Shown here: piece after piece, positions 29,436-41,836 of the stretch
Layout of the letters: each line of letters opens with the position of its first letter
How positions within the stretch are numbered: position 1 is the first letter of the stretch
NCBI RefSeq assembly: GCF_900102685.1
Contig: NZ_FMZA01000009.1
Location: forward strand, 62,001 to 126,000
Length of the DNA stretch: 64,000 nucleotides
From: Melghirimyces thermohalophilus
GTDB taxonomy: Bacteria > Bacillota > Bacilli > Thermoactinomycetales > DSM-45169
Direction of reading: 5' to 3'
Notes under the pieces: generated by a model
Seen by the model: the letters and a program-made list of their open reading frames with translations, nothing else
Database searches by the model: none
What the model was told of the DNA's origin: nothing
Made by a program: the position numbers and the translations under genes

Positions 29436-29999
29436 ATGGAGCTTTCCATGCCTCAATGGGGGCAGCTGTTTACCCTCCTGATGATTTCCGTGGCGTTGGG
29501 GATGGATGCCTTTTCCCTGGGCATCGGAGTCGGTATGAAAGGCTTAGGCATCCCGAATATCTTGAAGATTAGCGGCACGATTGGGCTTTTTCATTTTTTG
29601 ATGCCGTTGGTGGGAATCTCCATGGGACAGTACCTGGGGCAGTTGGTGGAAAACATCGCGGTCATTACAGGAGGCGGTCTGCTCTGCGCTCTGGGAGTCA
29701 ACATGATCTGGCAGGCTTTTCGGTCCGGGGCGGGGGATGATTCCTTCAACATCGCCACCACCTCGGGCGTGATGCTATTTTCGCTCAGCGTCAGTCTGGA
29801 CTCTCTTTCTGCCGGTTTCTCCCTGGGACTGTTTGAGGCGGATCGGATTCTGACGGTCCTTCTATTTGGTTGCGTCGGCGGCCTGATGGCTTGTTTTGGG
29901 ATGTGGCTGGGACGCCATGTCGGCGGCTGGGTCGGCGATTATGGGGAAGTGGTGGGAGGCATGATTCTTATCACCCTGGGTCTCAGGTTTTTGCTATGA
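29436..29999 (+). CDS. mntP: Manganese efflux pump MntP
   Basis: MntP is a six-segment membrane exporter that prevents manganese toxicity. The two halves carry the conserved Asp motifs VALGMDAFSLGIGVGMKG and SVSLDSLSAGFSLGLF in mirrored position, typical of the family. The 187 residues are normal. The ATG at 29436 follows AGGAG; the longer upstream frame overlaps tsaC and is rejected. Its start region is part of a strong hairpin. The stop overlaps the next gene, a ZIP-type metal transporter, which suggests a coupled metal-homeostasis unit. Confidence 0.93.
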   Translation: MELSMPQWGQLFTLLMISVALGMDAFSLGIGVGMKGLGIPNILKISGTIGLFHFLMPLVGISMGQYLGQLVENIAVITGGGLLCALGVNMIWQAFRSGAGDDSFNIATTSGVMLFSLSVSLDSLSAGFSLGLFEADRILTVLLFGCVGGLMACFGMWLGRHVGGWVGDYGEVVGGMILITLGLRFLL

Positions 30000-30721
30000 T
30001 GGAGGCGGTCTGGTTCAGTGCCCTGACGGGGGGAGCGACCCTGTTGGGAACCATATCGGTCCTGCGATTCCAACGGATTCCCTCTTCCTGGGTAGCCGCC
30101 TCCCTGGGATTGGCGGCAACTGTTATGTTGTTCGTCAGCCTGTTTGAATTGCTGCCTGCTGCTCTGATGTTGCGCCCCCGTTGGGTCCATGTCGGGGTCG
30201 GGATGGGCAGCGCGGTCGCTCTGATGACCCTGATGGAACAGATGAACAGATTCAACTCCAAGCCGACGGATTCCCCTGTCGATTATCGTCGGTTGGGATG
30301 GATGTTGGTGGGCGCAGTGATCGCCCACAACCTGCCGGAGGGAGCGGCGATCGGAATCGGCTTCAGAGTGGAGCCGGAATTGGGACTGACACTCACCTTG
30401 GCCATGGCGGTTCACAATCTGCCGGAAGGGGTGGGTATGGCCGCCCCTTTGCTGAAGGCGGGGATTGGAGCGGGCCGCATTTTTTTGATCGGTTTTGGGG
30501 CGGCTGCGTCCTTGCCGATAGGTACCTGGTTGGGGAGGCAGTTTTTGGCGGAATCCACTGACTTGGTGGTGATCGGTCTTATTTTTGCTGCTACCACCAT
30601 GATTTGGGTGGTGACGCAGGAAGTGCTTCACCGGGCCTTGGAAATGTCTTCCCGAGCGACCCGATGGGGAATCGCCTGGGGAATTCTTCTTTCCTTTGCC
30701 ATACATGCTCTCCACGGGTAG
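29996..30721 (+). CDS. ZIP-family metal transporter
   Basis: This 241-residue membrane protein has about eight hydrophobic segments and the two ZIP signature helices with HNLPEGAAIGIGF and HNLPEGVGMAAPL, whose His and Glu form the binuclear metal site. ZIP carriers move zinc, iron or manganese into the cytoplasm. Translation probably starts at the ATG at 29996 inside the mntP stop (ATGA), or at the adjacent ATG at 29999; there is no good ribosome site, so coupling to mntP is likely. Why an importer is coupled to an exporter is unclear; the metals may differ. Confidence 0.9.
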   Translation: MMEAVWFSALTGGATLLGTISVLRFQRIPSSWVAASLGLAATVMLFVSLFELLPAALMLRPRWVHVGVGMGSAVALMTLMEQMNRFNSKPTDSPVDYRRLGWMLVGAVIAHNLPEGAAIGIGFRVEPELGLTLTLAMAVHNLPEGVGMAAPLLKAGIGAGRIFLIGFGAAASLPIGTWLGRQFLAESTDLVVIGLIFAATTMIWVVTQEVLHRALEMSSRATRWGIAWGILLSFAIHALHG

Positions 30722-30782
30722 TTGCATCATCGGGTGGAGCCTTGGAATAATGTTAAGTATCACTTAGAAGGAGCGACTCGTA

Positions 30783-31430
30783 ATGATGGCTGCGGGGGGG
30801 ACAGTGAAGCGAATCTTGTTCATCTGTACGGGAAACACCTGCCGAAGTCCCATGGCGGAAGCTCTGTTGAAACAGAAGGCGACGGAGAAAGGACTCGATT
30901 TGGAGGTCCGGTCCGCAGGGGTTGCCGCCATCGATGGGATGGCTGCTGCGGATACCGCTCTCCAGGTGATGGAAGAGAGAGGGATCGATCACCGTTCCCA
31001 CCGGTCCCAGCCGATCACTGGTGAGCTGGTGGAGTGGGCGGATTTGATTCTGGCTATGACGGTGGGTCATCGGCAGCAGCTGATCCAGGCTTTCCCGGAA
31101 GCGGCGGACAAGTTGTACACCTTGAAAGAGTATGTGCTGGATGACAGCCAGCGGGTACAATTGGAGCGTTTGCAACGTTTAAAGGCGGAATGGCAGACCT
31201 TGCGGGCGATGGTGGAGAAAGCCCGGGCCGACGGTGATTCATCCCGGGAGGAGAGTCTCAACCGAAAATTGGAGAGCCTTGAAACCACTATTCGTAAGGA
31301 GGAAGGGGCTGTCTGGACCGACCACGATGTGGCGGATCCCTTTGGTGGCAGCTTGGAGATTTATCGTCGCTGTGCGGAGGAGATCGAGCAGCAGCTGGAT
31401 AAACTGTTAGATCGGCTGCAGCGATCATAG
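30783..31430 (+). CDS. ywlE: Protein-arginine phosphatase (YwlE type) with helical insertion
   Basis: This belongs to the low-molecular-weight tyrosine phosphatase fold and probably removes phosphate from arginine residues marked by McsB. The P-loop CTGNTCRS is at residues 15 to 22, and T19 matches the Thr that gives YwlE its phospho-arginine preference. The catalytic Asp is D185 in ADPFGGS. At 215 residues it is about 60 longer than Bacillus subtilis YwlE, because a charged, probably coiled-coil stretch (about 120 to 180) separates LKEYV from the Asp loop. The ATG at 30783 follows AGAAGGAG. Confidence 0.92.
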   Translation: MMAAGGTVKRILFICTGNTCRSPMAEALLKQKATEKGLDLEVRSAGVAAIDGMAAADTALQVMEERGIDHRSHRSQPITGELVEWADLILAMTVGHRQQLIQAFPEAADKLYTLKEYVLDDSQRVQLERLQRLKAEWQTLRAMVEKARADGDSSREESLNRKLESLETTIRKEEGAVWTDHDVADPFGGSLEIYRRCAEEIEQQLDKLLDRLQRS

Positions 31431-31456
31431 TGAAAAGAATAAAAGGAGGTGTTCCG

Positions 31457-31897
31457 ATGAAGATCATCATCGGGTCGGATCACGGCGGCTTACAACTGAA
31501 GGAGTCGATTAAAGAGGTGCTGGATGAGTTGAAGATGGAAGTGGAAGATGTGGGCTGCGACTGTGCCGACTCCGTTGATTATCCCGACTATGCGCTGCCT
31601 GTCGCGGAACGGGTGGCAGCCGGGGAGTTTGACCGCGGCATTTTGATCTGTGGCACTGGCATCGGCATGTCCATCGCAGCCAACAAGGTGTCCGGTTGCC
31701 GTTGTGCAGTGGTGAGTGACGAATATTCCGCCCGAATGAGCCGCGAACACAACGATGCCAATGTGTTGGCCCTGGGGGAACGGGTGATGGGGCCCGGCCT
31801 GGCGGAAGCGATTGTTCGCACTTGGCTGTCCACCGAGTTTGCCGGCGGCCGGCATCAACAGCGTGTGGATAAAATCTGCACCCTGGAAAAGGAGTGA
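31457..31897 (+). CDS. rpiB: Ribose-5-phosphate isomerase B
   Basis: RpiB interconverts ribose-5-phosphate and ribulose-5-phosphate. The motifs are IIIGSDHGGLQLKE, VDYPDYA, and ILICGTGIGMSIAANK, with the catalytic Cys in the last. The ATG at 31457 follows AAAGGAGGTG, a near-perfect ribosome site. It is 146 residues. It lies between ywlE and ywlG as in Bacillus subtilis, and its stop precedes the ywlG start by a few bases. Confidence 0.97.
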   Translation: MKIIIGSDHGGLQLKESIKEVLDELKMEVEDVGCDCADSVDYPDYALPVAERVAAGEFDRGILICGTGIGMSIAANKVSGCRCAVVSDEYSARMSREHNDANVLALGERVMGPGLAEAIVRTWLSTEFAGGRHQQRVDKICTLEKE

Positions 31898-31902
31898 GGC
31901 CG

Positions 31903-32454
31903 GTGGCAGATCCGATTCGGCAGCAGGTGATCGAGGTGACGTCGGAGCTGTTGGAAGCGATGCCCCTGGGTCCCGGACATTTAATGGTGCTGGGGGTGAG
32001 TACCAGTGAGGTGGCAGGAGAGCGCATCGGTACTGCCGGGAGCAACGATGTGGCGTCATCCATCATGGACGGTGCTCTGGAACTCCAACAGAAATACGGA
32101 TACCACCTCGCTTTTCAATGCTGTGAACACCTGAACCGCGCCCTGGTTGTTACCCGGCCTACCCAAGCATCCTTCGGCTTATCGGAGGTGGCTGCCGTAC
32201 CTGTTCCCAGCGCAGGTGGGGCGATGGCCGCTTATGCCTTTCGCCACCTGGAACAGGCGGTGCTGGTGGAGGCAGTGCGTGCCGATGCGGGGATCGATAT
32301 TGGAGACACGTTGATCGGCATGCACCTGAAACCGGTGGCGGTGCCGGTCCGTCCTCCCATCGATCGGGTGGGAGCGGCCCATGTGACCATGGCCCGGACC
32401 CGTCCCAAATTGATCGGCGGTGCGCGAGCGGTATACGTATTGGACCCGGAGTGA
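31903..32454 (+). CDS. ywlG: YwlG (TIGR01440) family protein of unknown function
   Basis: This 183-residue protein belongs to a family restricted mainly to Bacillota. Recognisable parts are LVLGVSTSEVAGERIGTAGS-like text after residue 28, YHLAFQCCEHLNRALVV with a conserved Cys-Cys-Glu-His, and IGMHLKPVAVPVRP with VGAAHVTMARTRPKLIGG at the end. The function is unknown; the Cys/His cluster hints at metal or redox chemistry but this is not proven. GTG at 31903 is chosen because AAAAGGAG (31887-31894) lies eight bases upstream; a GTG at 31894 is too close. Confidence 0.92.
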   Translation: MADPIRQQVIEVTSELLEAMPLGPGHLMVLGVSTSEVAGERIGTAGSNDVASSIMDGALELQQKYGYHLAFQCCEHLNRALVVTRPTQASFGLSEVAAVPVPSAGGAMAAYAFRHLEQAVLVEAVRADAGIDIGDTLIGMHLKPVAVPVRPPIDRVGAAHVTMARTRPKLIGGARAVYVLDPE

Positions 32455-32600
32455 ATCCAACCGGCCCTTTTTACCGTTGCTGTGGATAAAGAGGGAGCTT
32501 CTGCCGACGGCTGTGAGAGACCATTGATGGACTTACGCTGGAGGGAAGGACCCTCTGGCAGACATAGGAAGTGGACGAGCTAAAGGAGGAGGAATCGCCA

Positions 32601-33848
32601 GTGGACCATCTGAGACAGACTGATCCGGAATTGGCTGGAGCAATTAGTAAAGAATTGGCTCGCCAGCAGGGGAAGATTGAACTGATCGCATCGGAGAACT
32701 TTGTCAGCCCTGCCGTTTTGGAAGCGATGGGGAGCATCATGACTAATAAATACGCAGAGGGTTATCCGGGCAAACGTTATTACGGCGGTTGCCAGTTTGT
32801 CGATCAGGCGGAAGAATTGGCCCGTGAAAGGGCGAAGGAGTTGTTTGGAGCCGAACATGCCAACGTGCAACCCCACTCGGGGGCCCAGGCCAATATGGGA
32901 GTTTATTTCTCCATATTAGAGCCGGGGGACACCGTACTGGGAATGGACTTGGCCCATGGGGGCCACCTGACCCACGGCAGCCCGGTCAACTTCTCCGGGA
33001 AACTGTACAACTTCGTTTCCTATGGGGTGGACGAGGAAACCCAGCAGATCGATTACGAAGAGGTGCGCAAGTTGGCCTTGGAGCACCAACCGAAATTGCT
33101 GGTGGCGGGAGCCAGCGCCTATCCTCGCACCATCGACTTTGCCAAATTGAAGGAGATCGCCGACGAAGCCGGTTGTTACCTGTTGGTGGACATGGCCCAC
33201 ATCGCCGGCCTGGTGGCGACAGGGGACCATCCCAGCCCCTTTCCCCACGCCGATTTTGTGACCACCACCACCCATAAGACCCTGCGCGGCCCCCGGGGTG
33301 GGATGATCCTCTGCAAGGAGGAGTACGCCAAGAAGGTGGACAAGAACATCTTTCCCGGGATCCAGGGCGGCCCGTTGATGCATGTGATCGCCGCCAAAGC
33401 GGTGGCGTTAAAAGAGGCGCAGAGTGACGCCTTTAAACAGTACTCCAAGCAAGTGGTCGACAACGCCCGGGCTCTGGCGGAAGCGTTGATCCAACGGGGC
33501 TTCAACCTGGTTTCCGGCGGAACGGACAACCATCTGATCCTGATCGATGTCCGCAACTTGGGGCTGACGGGGAAAAAAGCGGAGGTTCTGCTGGATGAGG
33601 CGGGAATCACTGCTAATAAGAATGCTATCCCCTTCGATCCGGAAAGCCCCTTCGTCACCAGCGGTATCCGAATCGGAACGGCAGCTGTCACTACCCGTCA
33701 CATGAAGGGAGAAGCGATGGTGGAGATTGCGGATATTATGGCCCAGGTGCTGAAAAACCCGGAGGATGAAGAAGCCCAGCAACAGGCTCGGAAACGGGTG
33801 GCTTCTCTCACGTCCCGGCATCCCCTCTATCCGGAAATAAACATCTGA
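32601..33848 (+). CDS. glyA: Serine hydroxymethyltransferase
   Basis: This PLP enzyme converts serine and tetrahydrofolate to glycine and methylene-tetrahydrofolate, the main source of one-carbon units. The PLP Lys is in [15 protein letters not shown]; other motifs are [34 protein letters not shown] and [12 protein letters not shown]. The GTG at 32601 is used because AAAGGAGGAGG (32582-32592) lies eight bases before; the product is 415 residues, identical in length to Bacillus subtilis GlyA. The 146 bases upstream show no T-box or glycine riboswitch. Confidence 0.98.
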   Translation: MDHLRQTDPELAGAISKELARQQGKIELIASENFVSPAVLEAMGSIMTNKYAEGYPGKRYYGGCQFVDQAEELARERAKELFGAEHANVQPHSGAQANMGVYFSILEPGDTVLGMDLAHGGHLTHGSPVNFSGKLYNFVSYGVDEETQQIDYEEVRKLALEHQPKLLVAGASAYPRTIDFAKLKEIADEAGCYLLVDMAHIAGLVATGDHPSPFPHADFVTTTTHKTLRGPRGGMILCKEEYAKKVDKNIFPGIQGGPLMHVIAAKAVALKEAQSDAFKQYSKQVVDNARALAEALIQRGFNLVSGGTDNHLILIDVRNLGLTGKKAEVLLDEAGITANKNAIPFDPESPFVTSGIRIGTAAVTTRHMKGEAMVEIADIMAQVLKNPEDEEAQQQARKRVASLTSRHPLYPEINI

Positions 33849-33895
33849 ACACAGATCCCCGAACAACGGAGGCTTGTTCCTCGAAAGGCCTTATT

Positions 33896-33923
33896 ACCCG
33901 CCAACATCTGCCGGCGGGTTTTT
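33896..33923 (+). terminator. Terminator of glyA
   Basis: ACCCGCC (33896-33902) pairs with GGCGGGT (33913-33919) followed by TTTT. A smaller hairpin (GAACAA/TTGTTC near 33861-33879) precedes it. Confidence 0.85.
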
Positions 33924-34003
33924 CTGTGTCGACAAACGAGGGATGATCGATTATCGGGCACGGGTCAAAAAACCGACGGCCTGTTCTGGATATTTGAGGT
34001 GCA

Positions 34004-34032
34004 TAGACATCTAAAATAAAGACCAGTACAAT
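34004..34032 (+). promoter_or_regulatory. Sigma-A promoter of upp
   Basis: TAGACA (34004-34009) and TACAAT (34027-34032) with 17-base spacing, 66 bases before the upp start. Confidence 0.7.
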
Positions 34033-34079
34033 GTGTGAGACTGCGTTATGGGAACAGACCGGGGCCTACCCTGCCCTGA

Positions 34080-34727
<648 letters not shown>

Positions 34728-34896
34728 TGGCAGGTAGGGTAGTCAATGATCCTTGAATAAATGAGAGGGTGGTCCGCGGTTTATACGACTGCGGATTTCC
34801 AACACCTTCTAGGGGTATATTCTGATATGATGAAAGATCCTTATGAGAAGGATCGAGAATGTGACAAATTGTTCAACTTTGCATGGTTTGAATGCG

Positions 34897-34926
34897 TTGA
34901 CATGACACTCCCATCATGGGTACTAT
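34897..34926 (+). promoter_or_regulatory. Sigma-A promoter of the atp operon
   Basis: A perfect TTGACA (34897-34902) and TACTAT (34921-34926) are 18 bases apart. Transcription would begin near 34933, which makes starts before about 34960 unlikely for the first gene. Confidence 0.8.
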
Positions 34927-34996
34927 GTAAACCGAGTGAATGAAATTTCACCCCCTTTTCTGTAAATGTTCCCTATGTCGAATGGGGGAATTTTAT

Positions 34997-35215
34997 TTGA
35001 AGAATGGTTGGGACCATCCTTGGAAAATAATCGGGGTTCTCAGTTCTGTGGGTTTGGAGCTGTTTCTCCTCATTATCGGGGGGGCCTGGATCGGCCGGTA
35101 TTTTGACGACAGGCTAGGGAGCTACCCGATTTGGACGGCCATCGGTTTAGTAGGAGGTCTTTTGGTAGGAATAATCAGTACCGCGATGGCCATTCGCTAT
35201 CTGCGGGGCAAATAA
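34997..35215 (+). CDS. AtpZ/AtpI-family small membrane protein
   Basis: This short protein begins the atp operon. It has two hydrophobic helices (IIGVLSSVGLELFLLIIGGAWIG and IWTAIGLVGGLLVGIISTAMAI by parts) separated by a loop with GRYFDDRLGSYP, the AtpZ/AtpI-family pattern. The family is linked to c-ring assembly and possibly magnesium supply to the ATP synthase. A TTG at 34997 is chosen because GGGGGA (34984-34989) lies seven bases upstream and the promoter start is near 34933; ATG codons at 34940 or 34982 would give 91 or 77 residues. The final call on the start is uncertain. Confidence 0.8.
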   Translation: MKNGWDHPWKIIGVLSSVGLELFLLIIGGAWIGRYFDDRLGSYPIWTAIGLVGGLLVGIISTAMAIRYLRGK

Positions 35216-35287
35216 TTCCGGTTTTCTCTCGAGGATAACTTCTCTAACCACAGCAGCCATTCTTCGTTCGAGCGAGGGAGGGTGCCA

Positions 35288-35677
35288 TTGAACGCTCAAC
35301 CCTACAAGGAATCATTGCAGAACCGACGCCGCCGTATCCGGTTCTTCACTCTTTCCGCCCTGGTGTGTATCCTCCTTTTATGGTTGGTCACCCCCGCCAA
35401 GCCTTTTTTTGCAGGAATGTTCCTCGGAGGATTAACCAGTCTGTACAATGTCCTCCATCTCGCCAGAAGACTCCGGCTGGTTGGAGAGTCCATCTTGTCA
35501 GGCGGAAAGGCTCGTTGGGGACTTGGTATGTCTCAGCGCTTCCTCGCTTTGATTCTCCCTCTCATCCTGGGTGTCCGTTTTCCGGATCAAGTAGACGTTC
35601 TCGGGATTTTCCTCGGATTCCCTCTCGGGTATCTGGCTGCGGTAGTGGCAGAGTTAAGTTGTGTAAAAAGCAGGTAA
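35288..35677 (+). CDS. atpI: ATP synthase subunit I (AtpI)
   Basis: AtpI is a nonessential assembly factor helping c-ring formation. The 129-residue protein has four hydrophobic segments after a basic N-terminus (NRRRRIRFFTLSALVCILLL), as in the ATP-synt_I family. The TTG at 35288 is favoured by GAGGGAGG ending five bases before it; a GTG at 35282 overlaps that site. It precedes atpB in the usual operon order. Confidence 0.85.
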   Translation: MNAQPYKESLQNRRRRIRFFTLSALVCILLLWLVTPAKPFFAGMFLGGLTSLYNVLHLARRLRLVGESILSGGKARWGLGMSQRFLALILPLILGVRFPDQVDVLGIFLGFPLGYLAAVVAELSCVKSR

Positions 35678-35708
35678 AGCTTACTGGAGAAAGGGGTGAA
35701 CGAATGGG

Positions 35709-36440
35709 ATGGAGTTGACACCAAAGGTTCAGTTTCTGGGTATGACTTTTGACCTAACCATCATGATCGGAACAACCGTGACCTGTGTCATCGTTTTTCT
35801 GATCACGTTTTTGGCCACGCGTAACCGAAGCTTGTATCCCAAAGGCCTTCAAAACGTGGTGGAGATGATCATCGATTTTGCTAAAGGGATCGCACGAATG
35901 GCCTATGACCAAAAAACGGCGGAAAAATATGTGGTCTTCAGTTTCACGCTGTTCCTGTTTATCATGGTGGCCAATCAGCTCGGGATCTTTTTGATGGTGA
36001 CTACGGAAGCACACCAGCCATTTCCTTCCTTAGGGATTACGGAATCCGCCTTGCAGGAAAGCCACGGCATCAACTGGTTTAAATCCCCGACGGCCGATTT
36101 GAACGTCGCATTGGGAATGGCGATCGCAGTCGCTCTGTTCACCCATTACGTGGGAATCCGGTCGGGGCTGAAAAACTATCTGGGTCATTACATCAGCCCG
36201 ATGGGGCCGATTCACCTGATTGAGGAATTCTCGAAACCCCTGACCCACGGGATGCGTCTTTGGGCTAATATTTTTGCTGGGGAGATTTTGATCACCATCA
36301 TGATCACGGAAGGTTCCCCCTTGATCACAGGTGCTCCCTTGATCGTCTGGATGGGCTTTTCTCTCTTCATCGGTGTGATCCAGGCCTATATCTTTACGGT
36401 TCTGGCCAATGTTTACATCTCTCAGAAAATGGCGCACTGA
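35709..36440 (+). CDS. atpB: ATP synthase Fo subunit a
   Basis: Subunit a forms the proton half-channels against the c-ring. The 243-residue protein has five to six membrane helices; the essential Arg is in SKPLTHGMRLWANIFAGEIL, and the C-terminal helix reads GVIQAYIFTVLANVYISQ. The ATG at 35709 follows AAGGGGTG. The order I-a-c-b-delta-alpha-gamma-beta-epsilon is kept through the operon. Confidence 0.98.
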   Translation: MELTPKVQFLGMTFDLTIMIGTTVTCVIVFLITFLATRNRSLYPKGLQNVVEMIIDFAKGIARMAYDQKTAEKYVVFSFTLFLFIMVANQLGIFLMVTTEAHQPFPSLGITESALQESHGINWFKSPTADLNVALGMAIAVALFTHYVGIRSGLKNYLGHYISPMGPIHLIEEFSKPLTHGMRLWANIFAGEILITIMITEGSPLITGAPLIVWMGFSLFIGVIQAYIFTVLANVYISQKMAH

Positions 36441-36486
36441 TGAAGCCAAATATTTAGATTGCAAGTGTTAAAGGAGGAAAATGAAC

Positions 36487-36711
36487 ATGGATTTGAACAT
36501 TCTCGCCGCCGGTATCATGATTGGTTTCGCTGCTCTGGGTGCAGCGTTGGGTAACAGTTTTCTGTTCAGCAAATATGTCGAAGGTATTACTCGTCAACCT
36601 GAAGTTCGCGGAACCCTTTTCGGTCAAACCATGATCCTCTTCGGTCTGATTGAGGCCTTGCCGATTATCGGTGTCGGGATCGGGATTCTGCTGGCTTTCG
36701 GCATCATCTAA
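36487..36711 (+). CDS. atpE: ATP synthase Fo subunit c
   Basis: Subunit c builds the rotating ring. The 74-residue hairpin protein has two helices, a polar RQPEVRGTL loop and the proton-carrying Glu at E56 in FGLIEALPIIG. No sodium-binding signature (Gln and Ser-Thr triad) is apparent, so proton coupling is likely. ATG 36487 is preferred since GGAGG (36473-36477) lies nine bases before it; an ATG at 36481 is only three bases away. A strong hairpin follows the gene. Confidence 0.97.
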   Translation: MDLNILAAGIMIGFAALGAALGNSFLFSKYVEGITRQPEVRGTLFGQTMILFGLIEALPIIGVGIGILLAFGII

Positions 36712-36730
36712 GCATGGTCCAGTAAGTGAG

Positions 36731-36757
36731 TGGCGGGGGAGTGGTCCTTCCCCGCCA
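36731..36757 (+). other. Hairpin after atpE
   Basis: TGGCGGGG (36731-36738) pairs perfectly with CCCCGCCA (36750-36757). No T run follows. It may stabilise or delimit the atpE message, whose product is needed in many copies. Confidence 0.7.
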
Positions 36758-36800
36758 TCTATTCGATAGGGAAGGTATCGTCTGAAGGGAGTGATCGGGA

Positions 36801-37286
36801 TTGAGTCTTCATCTGGGAACCATGTTGTTCCAGGTCGTTGCGGTTTTGATTTTGATGTTGCTGCTGAAGCGTTACGCCTTGGGTCCCATCATGAATGTGA
36901 TGAACGAACGGCAGGAATACATTGAGAAGCAAATCAGCAGCGCTGAAGAGAGCCGAAAAGAAGCGGAGAAGATGGTTTCTGAGCAAAAGGAAGCCTTGGC
37001 CCGCTCCCGGCAAGAGGCCAAGGAGCTATTGGAAAGAGCGAGGGCCCAGAAGGAAAGGGAAGCAGAAGAAATTATTCGGGACGCCCGTGAGCGCGCCGAT
37101 CGGATGATCAGCGAAGCCCGGTCCGAAATCGCTTCCGAAAAGGAAAAAGCGATTAAAGAGCTTCGGGATCAAGTGGGGGTCCTCTCGGTGAGCCTGGCTT
37201 CTAAAGTGATGGAGAAGGAATTGGATCCCAAAGATCAAGCCAAGTTGGTCGATCAATATCTTGACCAGGTAGGCGAATTGCAATGA
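36801..37286 (+). CDS. atpF: ATP synthase Fo subunit b
   Basis: Subunit b is the peripheral stalk. One N-terminal membrane helix (residues 5 to 22) is followed by a long charged coiled coil with characteristic GPIMNVMNERQEYI and Glu/Arg/Ala repeats. It has 161 residues. The TTG at 36801 follows AAGGGAGTG. Its stop overlaps the atpH start (ATGA). Confidence 0.97.
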   Translation: MSLHLGTMLFQVVAVLILMLLLKRYALGPIMNVMNERQEYIEKQISSAEESRKEAEKMVSEQKEALARSRQEAKELLERARAQKEREAEEIIRDARERADRMISEARSEIASEKEKAIKELRDQVGVLSVSLASKVMEKELDPKDQAKLVDQYLDQVGELQ

Positions 37287-37828
37287 GCCGCTCCATCGTA
37301 GCGAAACGATATGCCAGGGCGTTGTTCGACGCGTCGCAGGAACGGGATGTGCTGGATCAAGTCCAGAGAGAGTGGCATGGGATCGTTCGTGCTTGGTCTG
37401 GGAGCGAGCAGCTTCAAAACTGGGTGGAGCATCCTCGAGTGACCACCGATGATAAGAAGCAGGTCTTTAACCAAATTTTCCCGAACCTTTCCGACCTAAC
37501 CCGAAACCTTCTCCATTTGTTATTGGAACGCAATCGGGAAGAGGTCATTGAAGAGATCGGGGAAGAATACAAAAGACTCGTCTACGATGCCAAAGGGATT
37601 GCCGAAGCGGAAGTGATTACCGCCGTCCCTCTTTCCGAAGAGGAAGAGAAAGAACTGATTGCTGTTTTTCAGAAAAAAATCGGGAAGACGCTGGTGATTT
37701 CCAACCGTGTCGATTCCGACATCCTGGGCGGTCTTATCGTCCGGATCGGCGATCGGCTTTATGACGGCAGTCTGACTAATAAACTGAAACGGTTCCGGAA
37801 ACAACTGAACGCATCCCGTGTCGGATAA
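37283..37828 (+). CDS. atpH: ATP synthase F1 subunit delta
   Basis: Subunit delta links the F1 head to the b stalk. The 181-residue protein starts with the family pattern SIVAKRYARALFDAS and ends with GGLIVRIGDRLYDGSLTNKLKRF. The ATG overlaps the atpF stop, showing translational coupling. Confidence 0.97.
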   Translation: MSRSIVAKRYARALFDASQERDVLDQVQREWHGIVRAWSGSEQLQNWVEHPRVTTDDKKQVFNQIFPNLSDLTRNLLHLLLERNREEVIEEIGEEYKRLVYDAKGIAEAEVITAVPLSEEEEKELIAVFQKKIGKTLVISNRVDSDILGGLIVRIGDRLYDGSLTNKLKRFRKQLNASRVG

Positions 37829-39370
<1,542 letters not shown>

Positions 39371-39457
39371 TCGATCCCCAGTCGAGGCAAAGCCGAAAGC
39401 GGCTCGGTGACCGGGCCTTCTGTACCTGCCTGACGGAGGAAAGGCGGTGAAAATGCG

Positions 39458-40330
39458 ATGGCAGAAAGTATGCGGGATATTAAACGGAGAATCGGCTCCG
39501 TTCAAAATATGAAGCAGATCACCAAAGCCTTTGAAATGGTTTCGGCAGCTAAACTGCGCCGAGCCCAGGAAAAGGCGGAATCCGCCCGCCCTTACGCGGA
39601 AAAAATTCGAGAAGTGATCGCTTCCATCGCCGGTGGTACCCAGGGCGTGCAACATCCGATGTTGGTGTCCCGACCCGTCAAGAAGACCGGGTACTTGGTG
39701 ATCACTTCCGACCGGGGGTTGGCCGGGGGCTTCAACGCCAATCTGCTCCGCAGCCTGGCCAAAACCGTGGCCGAGCGACACCAGAGTAAAGACGAGTATG
39801 TGATTTTCGTGATCGGTCGCAAGGGCCGGGACTTCCTCATGCGCCGGGGTTACCCGGTGATTGAGGACGTGACAGACTTGTCCGATAGCCCCGAGTTTAG
39901 CGATATCCGATCGATCGCCAAGAAAGCGATCGACATGTTTGCCGACGAGGAATATGACGAGCTTTATCTCTACTATAACGAATTTATCAACCAGATCACG
40001 CAACGCCCCTTGGAAAAGCGGGTGTTGCCCCTTGCGGATATGGAATCTAATGAAGAGGAAAGCGGTCCCCAGGCCCTTTATGAATATGAACCTTCTGCTG
40101 AAGAAGTGTTGGCAGAGCTACTGCCCCGTTATGCAACGACACTGATCTACAGCGCACTGCTTGAGTCGAAGGCCAGTGAACACGGGGCCCGGATGTCAGC
40201 GATGGGCAACGCCAGCGACAACGCATCGGACATGATCGAAACGCTGACCTTGCAATATAACCGGGCGCGGCAGGCAGCTATCACCCAGGAACTGGCTGAG
40301 ATTGTCGGCGGTGCCAGTGCTCTGGAGTAA
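39458..40330 (+). CDS. atpG: ATP synthase F1 subunit gamma
   Basis: Subunit gamma is the central rotor shaft. The 290-residue protein has the conserved N-terminal [30 protein letters not shown] and C-terminal [17 protein letters not shown] helices that form the coiled coil, flanking a Rossmann-like domain. The ATG at 39458 follows AAAGGCGGTG. Confidence 0.98.
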   Translation: MAESMRDIKRRIGSVQNMKQITKAFEMVSAAKLRRAQEKAESARPYAEKIREVIASIAGGTQGVQHPMLVSRPVKKTGYLVITSDRGLAGGFNANLLRSLAKTVAERHQSKDEYVIFVIGRKGRDFLMRRGYPVIEDVTDLSDSPEFSDIRSIAKKAIDMFADEEYDELYLYYNEFINQITQRPLEKRVLPLADMESNEEESGPQALYEYEPSAEEVLAELLPRYATTLIYSALLESKASEHGARMSAMGNASDNASDMIETLTLQYNRARQAAITQELAEIVGGASALE

Positions 40331-40391
40331 GGATTGCAGCCTGCAGCTGGGTTAAGCCCGTGACGGTATACGGGAGATCACTGCAGTCTAA

Positions 40392-41813
<1,422 letters not shown>

Positions 41814-41836
41814 CGGGCTGGAAGGAGAGAACGTCC

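Noticed and set aside
32455-32600. T-box or glycine riboswitch before glyA
   Set aside because: No T-box sequence or glycine aptamer core was seen.
34761-34943. Small plus-strand frame between upp and the atp operon
   Set aside because: It spans the atp promoter, has no ribosome site and no family likeness.
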